Source: Methylotenera oryzisoli
GTDB lineage: Bacteria > Pseudomonadota > Gammaproteobacteria > Burkholderiales > Methylophilaceae
NCBI RefSeq assembly: GCF_004661485.1
Contig: NZ_PQVH01000012.1
Span: 124,001-188,000 of the forward strand
DNA length: 64,000 bases
Reading direction: 5' to 3'
Below the pieces are notes generated by a model that saw only the letters and a list, made by a program, of their open reading frames with translations, did no database searches and was not told the DNA's origin. Of this stretch, positions 1 to 6,993 are shown in pieces (the stretch's first letter is position 1; each line of letters begins with the position of its first letter). The position numbers and the translations under genes are program-made.

Positions 1-408
1 GCATTAAGCCACGGCTGGCAGGTATGGTTGTTTGGCTCAGATAAAGATCTGCCTGTCACTCAAGAAATCAATCAGCTTACAAGCAACCGCTGCCTGGATT
101 TAGGCGGCAAAACAAAATTGGGTGACGCCATTGATTTAATGTCGCTTTGCGACACGGTCATCAGCAACGATTCAGGTTTAATGCACGTTGCTGCAGCGCT
201 AGATAAAAAAGTGATTGCGATTTATGGCTCAAGCGACCCGCACCATACCCCGCCTATGCACCCAGAAGCAGTAGTCGCATATTTGGGGCTAAGCTGTAGC
301 CCCTGCTTTAAACGCGTGTGCCCGTTAACTGGGCCTGATGCACATCTTGCCTGTTTAAAACGGCTGACACCGCCATCCATTATTCAAGATATTAAATTTT
401 TAGCGTAG
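1..408 (+). CDS. waaF: ADP-heptose:LPS heptosyltransferase II, C-terminal part
   Basis: The reading frame is open from base 1, so the 5' end lies outside the window; about 135 residues remain. This is the nucleotide-sugar-binding half of a GT9 heptosyltransferase, which adds the second L,D-heptose to the LPS inner core on the cytoplasmic face of the inner membrane. Visible family signatures are SNDSGLMHVAAAL, the IYGSSDPHHTPP loop and the Cys-rich CSPCFKRVCPL segment typical of WaaF rather than WaaC. Four bases separate its stop from the next gene, so it probably heads or belongs to the surface-sugar operon that follows. WaaC is encoded elsewhere in the window (17903-18871). Confidence 0.9.
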   Translation, partial: ALSHGWQVWLFGSDKDLPVTQEINQLTSNRCLDLGGKTKLGDAIDLMSLCDTVISNDSGLMHVAAALDKKVIAIYGSSDPHHTPPMHPEAVVAYLGLSCSPCFKRVCPLTGPDAHLACLKRLTPPSIIQDIKFLA

Positions 409-412
409 CAAA

Positions 413-1978
413 ATGCAAAAGATTACAGCGGTCATTCAACAATTAAGTGATAAAAAATTCATTTTATTGATGTCGTTTTTAGCGGTCATCACGGCTTGGC
501 GCATCCTGTACATTCAGCATGGCTGGATCAACGTAGACTCTTTGCTCTATTTTGAGTCTGCCAGGTTATTTTCGATCGGTGAGTTTAAACAAGGGGTTGC
601 AGTATTTAACTGGCCGCTGTACTCGCTATTGATTAGCGCAGTGCATAGCATCACAGGACTCAGTATCCACACCTCAGCGCAAGTGCTGGATGTTGTATTT
701 TTTGCGATTAGCACTTTTAGCTTCAGCTATCTGATTAAACTGGCTGGTGGCAACAAATTAACCATCGCTTGCGGTGTATTTCTGCTACTAAGCACACCTT
801 ATATTGTTGGTGATGTGTTGCCCATGCTACTTCGTGATCAAGGCTTTTGGGCAGCTTTATTAACCAGCTTGGTATTTTTTGTGCAGTATTATCGTATCCA
901 GAAAATCAGCGACGCCTTGCTCTGGCAGGTATTAACCATCGTTGCCATGCTGTTCAGAATTGAAGGCATTACCTTTCTAATCGGCCTACCATTCATCTTA
1001 TGGCTACGCCACGACCTAAGCTTTAAACAAAAGCTTAGGCAGTACTTATTAATCAACAGTATATCTATACTAGCGGCGCTATGTATGCTGGCGATGCTAC
1101 TACTGTCATCTTCAGTCACGCTTAGTGATTTTGGCCGCATCAAAGAGGTTATATCTCTGGCATCGGATGTTTCTCATGCATTTAACCTCAAAGCGGCGAT
1201 GATGGGGAATGTGCTTGGCGGCTACTTTGAAGACTATGGCCTCATGGCTTTAGTCGCTGGCCTGCTCAGCATTTTGCTATTAAAAGTTGCCAGCATCATC
1301 AGCTGGCCAGTGATTGCACTTTACGTGCTCAATCGCAATACATGTCATCGCACTCAACAAGACTCAGCAAGACTACCATTGCAAGCCGACACACGTATTA
1401 TTTTTTACGGTGTGGGTGCGATTACGATCATCAACGCCAGCGCCAGCATGGCTAGGGTGTTTGTATTGTCCAATCGATATATTGTCACCATAGGATTTAT
1501 CGCACTAATTTTTGCTGCGTTTTGCCTTGCATCGCTTATTAACAAACTGCGTACCAATGCATTTAATCGCCCATGGCAAAGGTGGCTTACCATCGCCTTA
1601 ATCGTTATTTTTAGCGCATCCTATATCAAGAACACCTTGCCTAAAAAGGCAGGTTACACTTTTGAGAAAGACGCGGTTGCTTATGTAAAGCAAAAAAATA
1701 TTACGAACGATAGAATATTCTTCGTGACAGACAAAACTGTTTTTTATGCAGGGGCTAACTTTAATGGCCGCCACTCGGACCACTGGCAACTTACGCTGGA
1801 TGCAATCAAAAATGGCTCTATCTATCACTATGACTACTTGATGCTTTATGCTGAAGCCGATGAAAACACGCATGAGCAACAAAAGATAATCAGTGAGCAA
1901 TTAAGCCAGTATCGACTAGAAAAAGAGTTTTACGGCGTTAATCAAAAAAAGAAGATTATGCTTTATGTTAAGCAGTAA
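413..1978 (+). CDS. Polytopic membrane protein, GT-C glycosyltransferase-like
   Basis: A 521-residue protein with roughly ten hydrophobic segments: one near residues 17-35, a dense block from about 90 to 395, and a soluble tail of about 120 residues. An acidic residue in the first outer loop (INVDSLLYFESA, about residues 40-50) followed by many helices and a non-membrane C-terminus is the general plan of GT-C transferases, which use polyprenyl-phosphate sugars on the periplasmic side. I cannot assign a donor or acceptor. It starts 4 bases after waaF and precedes other sugar genes, so modification of LPS or another surface glycan is a reasonable inference. No family-specific motif proves catalysis. 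Confidence 0.6.
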   Translation: MQKITAVIQQLSDKKFILLMSFLAVITAWRILYIQHGWINVDSLLYFESARLFSIGEFKQGVAVFNWPLYSLLISAVHSITGLSIHTSAQVLDVVFFAISTFSFSYLIKLAGGNKLTIACGVFLLLSTPYIVGDVLPMLLRDQGFWAALLTSLVFFVQYYRIQKISDALLWQVLTIVAMLFRIEGITFLIGLPFILWLRHDLSFKQKLRQYLLINSISILAALCMLAMLLLSSSVTLSDFGRIKEVISLASDVSHAFNLKAAMMGNVLGGYFEDYGLMALVAGLLSILLLKVASIISWPVIALYVLNRNTCHRTQQDSARLPLQADTRIIFYGVGAITIINASASMARVFVLSNRYIVTIGFIALIFAAFCLASLINKLRTNAFNRPWQRWLTIALIVIFSASYIKNTLPKKAGYTFEKDAVAYVKQKNITNDRIFFVTDKTVFYAGANFNGRHSDHWQLTLDAIKNGSIYHYDYLMLYAEADENTHEQQKIISEQLSQYRLEKEFYGVNQKKKIMLYVKQ

Positions 1979-1993
1979 CAGGCCTTCAAGACC

Positions 1994-2929
1994 ATGAACA
2001 AGCTCACATCTATTTTTCGTCGTTTACGATTAGGTGAAAAATTCAAACACCAGTATAGCTGCCACCCTGACTTTGACATTAAACGTGGTACAGACCGCTG
2101 CACCATTATCTGGAAAGGCAAAGCAATTGCTGACATTGCGTTTGCACACACTTTACGCCATCAATATACAGGTACATGCTTTACTGTTGCTACAGGACCC
2201 TCATTAGCCGAGGTAAACCTCAAACAGCTTGCTGCTTTTGAGACCATTAGCCTAAACTGTGCTATCAAAAAATTTAAAGATGCTGACTTAAATCCAACGC
2301 ACTGCATTATTGTGGATCGCCGAGTATTTGAAAATCAATGGGCATGCGTTAGAGACTCGATCTTATCTGGTGCAAACTGCTTTTTTTCATACGTGGGCTT
2401 ATCTAGAATATGTGAGCGAGAGCCGGAACTACTCCAGCACGGCAATATTTTCCTCATCGAATCCATCTCAAGAAAGTTTGGCGTGCCTCGTATCAGCAAA
2501 ACCGATTTGCTGAAAGAAGCTGCAAACGATGCTGAAATATTTTTAGATGCAAAATTTCCAGAACTATGCAGGGCAGTTGGCTATAGCACCAACCTGAAAA
2601 AAGGCCTATTTTCGGGTAAAACGGTCGCTACTTGGGCAACACAGCTAGCGCCTGCGTTAGGATATCAACAGAATTTTATTATTGGCATGGATTTGGGCGG
2701 TACCGGTAAAAAACATTTTTACGCTGACGGTAACCATGCGCCACCTGACTTTATGCGTGACTATGAGCCATATATACGCGTTTGCTTTGAACAAGCCAAA
2801 CGTGCAAGCCTGGCAATTGGATTTGAGGTTTATAATCTGTCAAAAGATAGTACACTACCACATGAGATTATTCCAAAAATCACGATAGAGCAAGCACTAG
2901 ATCTAGCTAAAGTACATCATCAAAAATAA
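1994..2929 (+). CDS. DUF115/WaaZ-like putative LPS core protein
   Basis: A 311-residue soluble protein. About residue 58 onward reads TVATGPSLAEVNL, a glycine-rich Rossmann-like start, followed by SLNCAIKKF and CIIVDRRVFE. This resembles proteins in which an ATGPSL/SGGPSL loop precedes a nucleotide-sugar or pterin-binding fold (MptE-like DUF115, and the Kdo-transferase-like WaaZ). A second conserved-looking block is FIIGMDLGGTGKKHFY near residue 230. It lies between a GT-C-like gene and a CMP-sugar synthetase-like gene, so transfer of a CMP-activated sugar is the most attractive guess, but this is inference and the substrate is unknown. The start is ATG with only a weak ribosome-binding site. 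Confidence 0.45.
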   Translation: MNKLTSIFRRLRLGEKFKHQYSCHPDFDIKRGTDRCTIIWKGKAIADIAFAHTLRHQYTGTCFTVATGPSLAEVNLKQLAAFETISLNCAIKKFKDADLNPTHCIIVDRRVFENQWACVRDSILSGANCFFSYVGLSRICEREPELLQHGNIFLIESISRKFGVPRISKTDLLKEAANDAEIFLDAKFPELCRAVGYSTNLKKGLFSGKTVATWATQLAPALGYQQNFIIGMDLGGTGKKHFYADGNHAPPDFMRDYEPYIRVCFEQAKRASLAIGFEVYNLSKDSTLPHEIIPKITIEQALDLAKVHHQK

Positions 2930-2954
2930 CTATTAAATTGCACCAGCACACAAT

Positions 2955-3620
2955 ATGAAAATTATCATTCCGCTACAAACCTGCTCAACACGTATTCCGT
3001 TAAAAAACATTCGTCCTTTTTATAATGACGATTCTTTGTTTGATATCAAGGCAAAACAGATTTTAGAGTTTGAATTGGCAGATAATGTCTATGTGTCCTC
3101 AGAAGATGAAGAAAAAGTGCGTCCGTTATGCGAGAAATACGGCTTTCATTTCATGCTGAGAGACCCGTCTTTAACCGGCAATAAAATCTATCAGCCAGAC
3201 TTGGTTAAAGCACTTACCGAACCACTGCCGGGCGATGATGACATCATGTGGATACAAGTCACATCACCGCTATTTAACCAGTTTAAAGAAGCACTAGCAG
3301 AGTGGAAAAAGGTGCGCGATGATTATGACTCATTAGTGGCAGTCAAACCGTTTAAAGGCCACTTACTTGACGAAAAGGGCAACCCAGTCAACTATAGCTT
3401 TGGCTACTGGCATAAGGTATCGCAAGACTTACCTAAACTTTACTCGGTGCTATGGAGTTTATTTATCTTAAAACGCACGACGGTTAATCGTTTTAATTAC
3501 CACATAGGCGTCAACCCTTATCTATTTGCTTCTGACAATATGGTCGTTGATATTGATTACCATGAAGATTTTGAGCTTGCACGCCATATCTATACCAAGA
3601 TACATGGCAATAACGACTAA
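2955..3620 (+). CDS. CMP-sugar synthetase-like cytidylyltransferase
   Basis: A 221-residue protein of the NeuA/KdsB cytidylyltransferase family, which activates acidic sugars with CTP. The N-terminal loop (IIPLQTCSTRIPLKNIRPF, residues 3-21) is the pyrophosphorylase signature with conserved R and K. WIQVTSPLF near residue 98 is the usual QxTSPL strand, and VVDIDYHEDFELA near the C-terminus is the metal-binding IDIDxxxDFELA motif. It is not kdsB, which normally has a different N-terminal sequence and about 250 residues. It follows the WaaZ-like gene by 25 bases and precedes a GT25 gene, suggesting a dedicated acidic sugar in the core or another glycan. The sugar cannot be named from sequence. 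Confidence 0.7.
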   Translation: MKIIIPLQTCSTRIPLKNIRPFYNDDSLFDIKAKQILEFELADNVYVSSEDEEKVRPLCEKYGFHFMLRDPSLTGNKIYQPDLVKALTEPLPGDDDIMWIQVTSPLFNQFKEALAEWKKVRDDYDSLVAVKPFKGHLLDEKGNPVNYSFGYWHKVSQDLPKLYSVLWSLFILKRTTVNRFNYHIGVNPYLFASDNMVVDIDYHEDFELARHIYTKIHGNND

Positions 3621-3666
3621 CAGCGATTAGCCGCACTACCCAACAAGCCACCTCAAGAAGCTGAAT

Positions 3667-4419
3667 ATGAACTTACCTTTTTTTAAATACATTTGCTGTA
3701 TTAATCTAGACTCGCGTCCTGACCGCTGGGAAGGTATGCAAGACCAGTTTAACAAAGTGAACATCGTGGATGCACAAAGGTTTTCTGCAGTGTCATTTGA
3801 AAAGCTCCAGGACAACCCTCCCCCAGCAAGCTTTAAAGCCAAGATCATGGCCGCATTGCAGCGTAAAAATGAAGCGCATAATGCTGAGCATCAAATTAAA
3901 GCAATGTGGGGCTGCTTATCCAGCCATGTAGCGGTGATTAAACACGCAAAAGCCCAAAACTGGCCTTATGTGCTTATTTTAGAAGATGACTGCGAATTTG
4001 AACCTTATACGAATACGGTCATGCAGCATGTGATGCAACAGATAGGCGACCTTGATTGGGATATGCTCTATTTGGGTGGCAATCAAAAGAAATATGGCCT
4101 ACGTCAGCGTAAAACCAAAAACTTGGTCGCCGTAACAGGCATCACCCTGACCCATGCCTACATGGTGAGAGCCAGTATATACGACAGAATTATCGATGAA
4201 GCCCCACAGGCCAGCATGACTATCGATGACTTCTATGCCAAACAGCTTCAGAATCATGTAAAAACCTTGCTTGTAGAGCCGCCAGTAGCATACCAAGCAC
4301 CTGATGAAGTCAGCGACATTAGCCAGATGGCCAGAAGAAAAAAATACAACTGGAAGAGCATGCTCCGGCGCAGCAAACGCTGGCTGGCAAATGTTAGATA
4401 TGGCGCACAGACTAGCTAG
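3667..4419 (+). CDS. Glycosyltransferase family 25 (LOS/LPS type)
   Basis: A 250-residue GT25 protein. ICCINLDSRPDRW (about residues 8-20) is the typical GT25 opening, and LILEDDCEF (about residues 104-112) carries the acidic metal/nucleotide-sugar motif. WGCLSSHVAVIKHA near residue 80 is the family's G-hxxSHxxxh block. GT25 enzymes commonly add galactose or related hexoses to lipooligosaccharide, but the sugar here is not determined. The gene sits 46 bases after the cytidylyltransferase and 23 before galE, which could supply UDP-galactose as donor. The C-terminus is basic (RRKKYNWKSMLRRSKRW), consistent with membrane association. Confidence 0.8.
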   Translation: MNLPFFKYICCINLDSRPDRWEGMQDQFNKVNIVDAQRFSAVSFEKLQDNPPPASFKAKIMAALQRKNEAHNAEHQIKAMWGCLSSHVAVIKHAKAQNWPYVLILEDDCEFEPYTNTVMQHVMQQIGDLDWDMLYLGGNQKKYGLRQRKTKNLVAVTGITLTHAYMVRASIYDRIIDEAPQASMTIDDFYAKQLQNHVKTLLVEPPVAYQAPDEVSDISQMARRKKYNWKSMLRRSKRWLANVRYGAQTS

Positions 4420-4442
4420 TTTCTGTAGAACTGAAAATTAAG

Positions 4443-5426
4443 ATGAAAATACTGTTGGTCGGTGGTGCAGGTTATATTGGCTCGCATATGCTAAAAATGC
4501 TGCTGGCTGAAGGTCATCAAGTCGTTACTTTTGACAACCTTTCCAGTGGCCATCGCGAAGCGATACTCGGTGGTGAGTTTATACAAGGCGACTTGGCCGA
4601 CACGGTAAGCTTAGAGCAAGCATTTAAGCAACACCAGCCAGAAGCAGTGATGCATTTTGCCTCTTACATTCAAGTGGGCGAGTCAGTTAAGCGGCCTGAC
4701 ATTTACTACCAAAACAATGTCGCCAATACGCTTAACCTGCTCAATGTGATGTTGAAACACGATGTCAAAAAATTCATTTTTTCATCTACGGCAGCAATCT
4801 TTGGAGAGCCTAACGCTGTACCTATAGATGAACTGCACCCTAAGCAACCCGTGAACCCTTACGGCAAGTCTAAATGGATCATAGAGCAAGTATTAGCCGA
4901 TTACGATTTGGCGTTTGGATTAAAGTCAATCTGCCTGCGTTACTTTAATGCAGCAGGGGCCGATCCAGAAGGTCAGCTTGGCGAGCGCCATGATCCTGAA
5001 ACACATCTCATCCCTCTGCTACTGCAAGTTGCCTCAGGACGTAAACCTGATATACATGTATTTGGCAGGGATTATGATACGGACGATGGTACTTGTGTTC
5101 GAGATTACATTCACGTTGTGGATTTATGCAAAGCGCATTTGCTCGCCTTGCAGTATTTAGAAAAACAACAGCAAAGCAATCAGTTTAATCTAGGCAATGG
5201 TAAAGGCTTTTCAGTACAGGAAGTTATTAACACCGTACAGAAGGTCACAGGAAAACCTATCCACATCATCAATAGCGCACGTCGCGATGGTGACCCTGCA
5301 CGCCTGATTGCTGACGCTACACGCGCACAACGTGAGCTAGGCTGGAGCCCGAACCTTTCCAGCCTAGAGACAATAGTGCAGCACGCATGGCGCTGGGAAC
5401 AAAGAATTACTGGCACATATCCTTGA
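4443..5426 (+). CDS. galE: UDP-glucose 4-epimerase
   Basis: A 327-residue extended SDR epimerase that interconverts UDP-glucose and UDP-galactose in the cytoplasm. The NAD-binding GGAGYIGSH is at residues 7-15, the catalytic Ser/Thr region SSTAAIFGEP at about 114-123, and Tyr140/Lys144 in the YGKSK motif. RYFNAAGADPEG and the C-terminal RRDGDPARLIAD segment are typical GalE. It is last in the forward surface-sugar operon and likely feeds the GT25 upstream. Its last 20 bases overlap the 3' end of the convergent HAD phosphatase gene. Confidence 0.93.
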   Translation: MKILLVGGAGYIGSHMLKMLLAEGHQVVTFDNLSSGHREAILGGEFIQGDLADTVSLEQAFKQHQPEAVMHFASYIQVGESVKRPDIYYQNNVANTLNLLNVMLKHDVKKFIFSSTAAIFGEPNAVPIDELHPKQPVNPYGKSKWIIEQVLADYDLAFGLKSICLRYFNAAGADPEGQLGERHDPETHLIPLLLQVASGRKPDIHVFGRDYDTDDGTCVRDYIHVVDLCKAHLLALQYLEKQQQSNQFNLGNGKGFSVQEVINTVQKVTGKPIHIINSARRDGDPARLIADATRAQRELGWSPNLSSLETIVQHAWRWEQRITGTYP

Positions 5427-6069
5427 TTGCCTCTAACGCTAGGATATGATGTTGTGCGCAAAAACTTTGCCAGTCTTTCACCTCGGTCCAGCCGCTTAGA
5501 AAAACAAAATCCAAGCCCGCACGTGTTGCTGCTTCAAAGTCATACTTACTATCACCGATAAATAATGCGGGGAATTGCAAATTACCATTTTCTTTTTCGC
5601 GGGCAAGTACCATATCTTTATTATCCGGGCTACCAAACAAGCCGCCATCAAAATATTTAGCTAAATCGCGCTTGGCAAATAAGGTACGTATCTCCTGCTG
5701 ATCGCCGCCAGACAATATCATCCAGTTAGCTTGCGGTGAGGCGGCACGCAGCGCAGGCAACCCCTCTGCAACTGCACACTCCATCAACACAACTTCAAGT
5801 TCGCGCGCAAACTCATCTAACAACACCTGCACCGCCTCCTTTGTGGCGGGCTGATGCAGCACTTCACGCAAGTACCAGTCAAATTTATGATAGCGCGAAA
5901 TGCCACCTAGCCTTACGTGGTAATCAACCAATGCCTGCGCTTGCGCATCGCTTGCCCCTAAGCTTTTAGCAGTGCGGAAATAGGCTTCGGTTTTCACCAG
6001 ATTAGAGTCAAGTACGACGCCGTCACAGTCAAATACTATGGATTTATATTTTTTAATATCTACCTGCAC
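5407..6069 (-). CDS. HAD-superfamily hydrolase (phosphatase)
   Basis: A 220-residue HAD hydrolase. Motif I is FDCDGVVLDS with nucleophile Asp14 and Asp16; motif II is near MILSGGD (about residues 116-122); the last acidic motif is FIGDSKYD (about 171-178). A helical cap lies between residues 20 and 95. This is a small-molecule phosphatase of the PGMB/Gph type, substrate unknown. The start is GTG: no ATG occurs before motif I, and a TGGGAA-like ribosome-binding site lies nine bases upstream. The start is only about 20 bases after the eda terminator hairpin, so it may have its own promoter or rely on read-through. Its 3' end overlaps galE by 20 bases. Confidence 0.8.
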   Translation of the reverse strand: MQVDIKKYKSIVFDCDGVVLDSNLVKTEAYFRTAKSLGASDAQAQALVDYHVRLGGISRYHKFDWYLREVLHQPATKEAVQVLLDEFARELEVVLMECAVAEGLPALRAASPQANWMILSGGDQQEIRTLFAKRDLAKYFDGGLFGSPDNKDMVLAREKENGNLQFPALFIGDSKYDFEAATRAGLDFVFLSGWTEVKDWQSFCAQHHILALEAIKDMCQ

Positions 6070-6085
6070 ACTTTATGTTCCCAAT

Positions 6086-6122
6086 AAAAAAGGGCTTTGC
6101 ACTAAAACTTAGTACAAAGCCC
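6086..6122 (-). terminator. Rho-independent terminator of eda
   Basis: An inverted repeat (GGGCTTTG ... CAAAGCCC, with an inner ACTAA/TTAGT extension and one mismatch) at 6092-6122 is followed on the minus strand by a run of six T. It lies about 60 bases after the eda stop codon. Confidence 0.8.
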
Positions 6123-6182
6123 GATGATAGTTTGCTGATATTAAATTTGAGTGAACCTCATTCACCAGCTCACAGCATTCAG

Positions 6183-6809
6183 TTAAGCGGCTTTAATTGC
6201 ACTCGCTTCTTTAGCCAATTTAGTAATATGCGCCCAATCGCCACGTGCTACTGCATCGGCTGGTGTTAACCATGTGCCGCCACAAACCACTACGTTAGGC
6301 AACGCCAAGAACTGTGGCGCGCTTTCAACTGTTACACCGCCAGTTGGGCAGAACTTCACATCACCGAATGGACCAGCAAAACCTTTTAATAGGTTAATGC
6401 CACCCACCGCAACCGCTGGGAATAGTTTTAAGAAGTAGTAGTCATCTGCATTAGCCATCATGATTTCAGAGCCGGTAGAAACGCCTGGCAACAACGGCAA
6501 GCCGATTTTACGTGCGTATTGACCCAACTCACTAGTGTAGCCTGGGCTTACTGCAAACTGACAGCCAGCATCTTTAGAAGCTTGTGCATCTTTAAGATTA
6601 CGCACTGTACCTGAGCCCAAAATTGCATCAGGTACGTGTTTAGCAATTTGCTCCATACCTGCGAGTGCGCATGAAGTACGTAATGTTACTTCTAACACCT
6701 TGATACCACCTTCAAGTAGTGCTTCTGCCATTGGCACAGCATCTTCTACTCGGTTAATCACAATCACTGGAATCACTGGACCGTGATTAGCTAAATCTAA
6801 TGTACTCAT
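6183..6809 (-). CDS. eda: KDPG aldolase (2-dehydro-3-deoxyphosphogluconate aldolase)
   Basis: A 208-residue class I aldolase that splits KDPG into pyruvate and glyceraldehyde 3-phosphate, the last step of the Entner-Doudoroff route. The base Glu40 lies in EVTLRT, LGSGTV is at 64-69, the Schiff-base Lys128 in FLKLFPA, and the phosphate-binding CPTGGV at 154-159, all as in the E. coli enzyme. The ATG is preceded by an A-rich stretch with a TAGGTAG-like ribosome-binding site. It lies downstream of edd on the same strand, separated by 182 bases with a repeat element and a leader hairpin, so it may have its own promoter. In RuMP-cycle methylotrophs this enzyme can close a KDPG-cleavage variant of the cycle (known biology). 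Confidence 0.95.
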   Translation of the reverse strand: MSTLDLANHGPVIPVIVINRVEDAVPMAEALLEGGIKVLEVTLRTSCALAGMEQIAKHVPDAILGSGTVRNLKDAQASKDAGCQFAVSPGYTSELGQYARKIGLPLLPGVSTGSEIMMANADDYYFLKLFPAVAVGGINLLKGFAGPFGDVKFCPTGGVTVESAPQFLALPNVVVCGGTWLTPADAVARGDWAHITKLAKEASAIKAA

Positions 6810-6843
6810 TTTTTCTACCTATGATATTAATTTAATTCAATCG

Positions 6844-6865
6844 GGTTCATGCGTAAGCATGAACC
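6844..6865 (-). promoter_or_regulatory. Leader hairpin upstream of eda
   Basis: A perfect 9-bp inverted repeat, GGTTCATGC / GCATGAACC, with a 4-base GTAA loop, lies 35-56 bases before the eda start. It could be a 5'-UTR stabilising hairpin or an operator. No T-run follows, so a terminator is unlikely. Confidence 0.45.
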
Positions 6866-6892
6866 GTGTGTTATAAAACTTCCCGATACTTG

Positions 6893-6993
6893 AACCGTTT
6901 CAAAATTAATTTAGGCAAGGCACTTGGGCGAAGACAGTACGAATAGTACGGCAAGCGAAAGTAACGCCACATAAATTATATTTTCAAACGGTT
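6893..6993. repeat. 101-bp element with terminal inverted repeats after edd
   Basis: AACCGTTT plus an A/T-rich tract at 6893-6913 is mirrored by an A/T-rich tract plus AAACGGTT ending at 6993, giving about 20-bp imperfect terminal inverted repeats. The core contains an inner inverted motif (CAGTACGAATAGTACGG) and a GC-rich stretch. The right end runs into the edd stop codon at 6992-6994. The structure is that of a short non-coding, REP/MITE-like dispersed repeat. No second copy is obvious in this window, so the family assignment is inference from structure. Confidence 0.5.

Noticed and set aside
6893-6993. Interpretation of the inverted repeat as a complete insertion sequence
   Set aside because: It is only 101 bases, has no transposase and no obvious target-site duplication, so it is recorded only as a short repeat.
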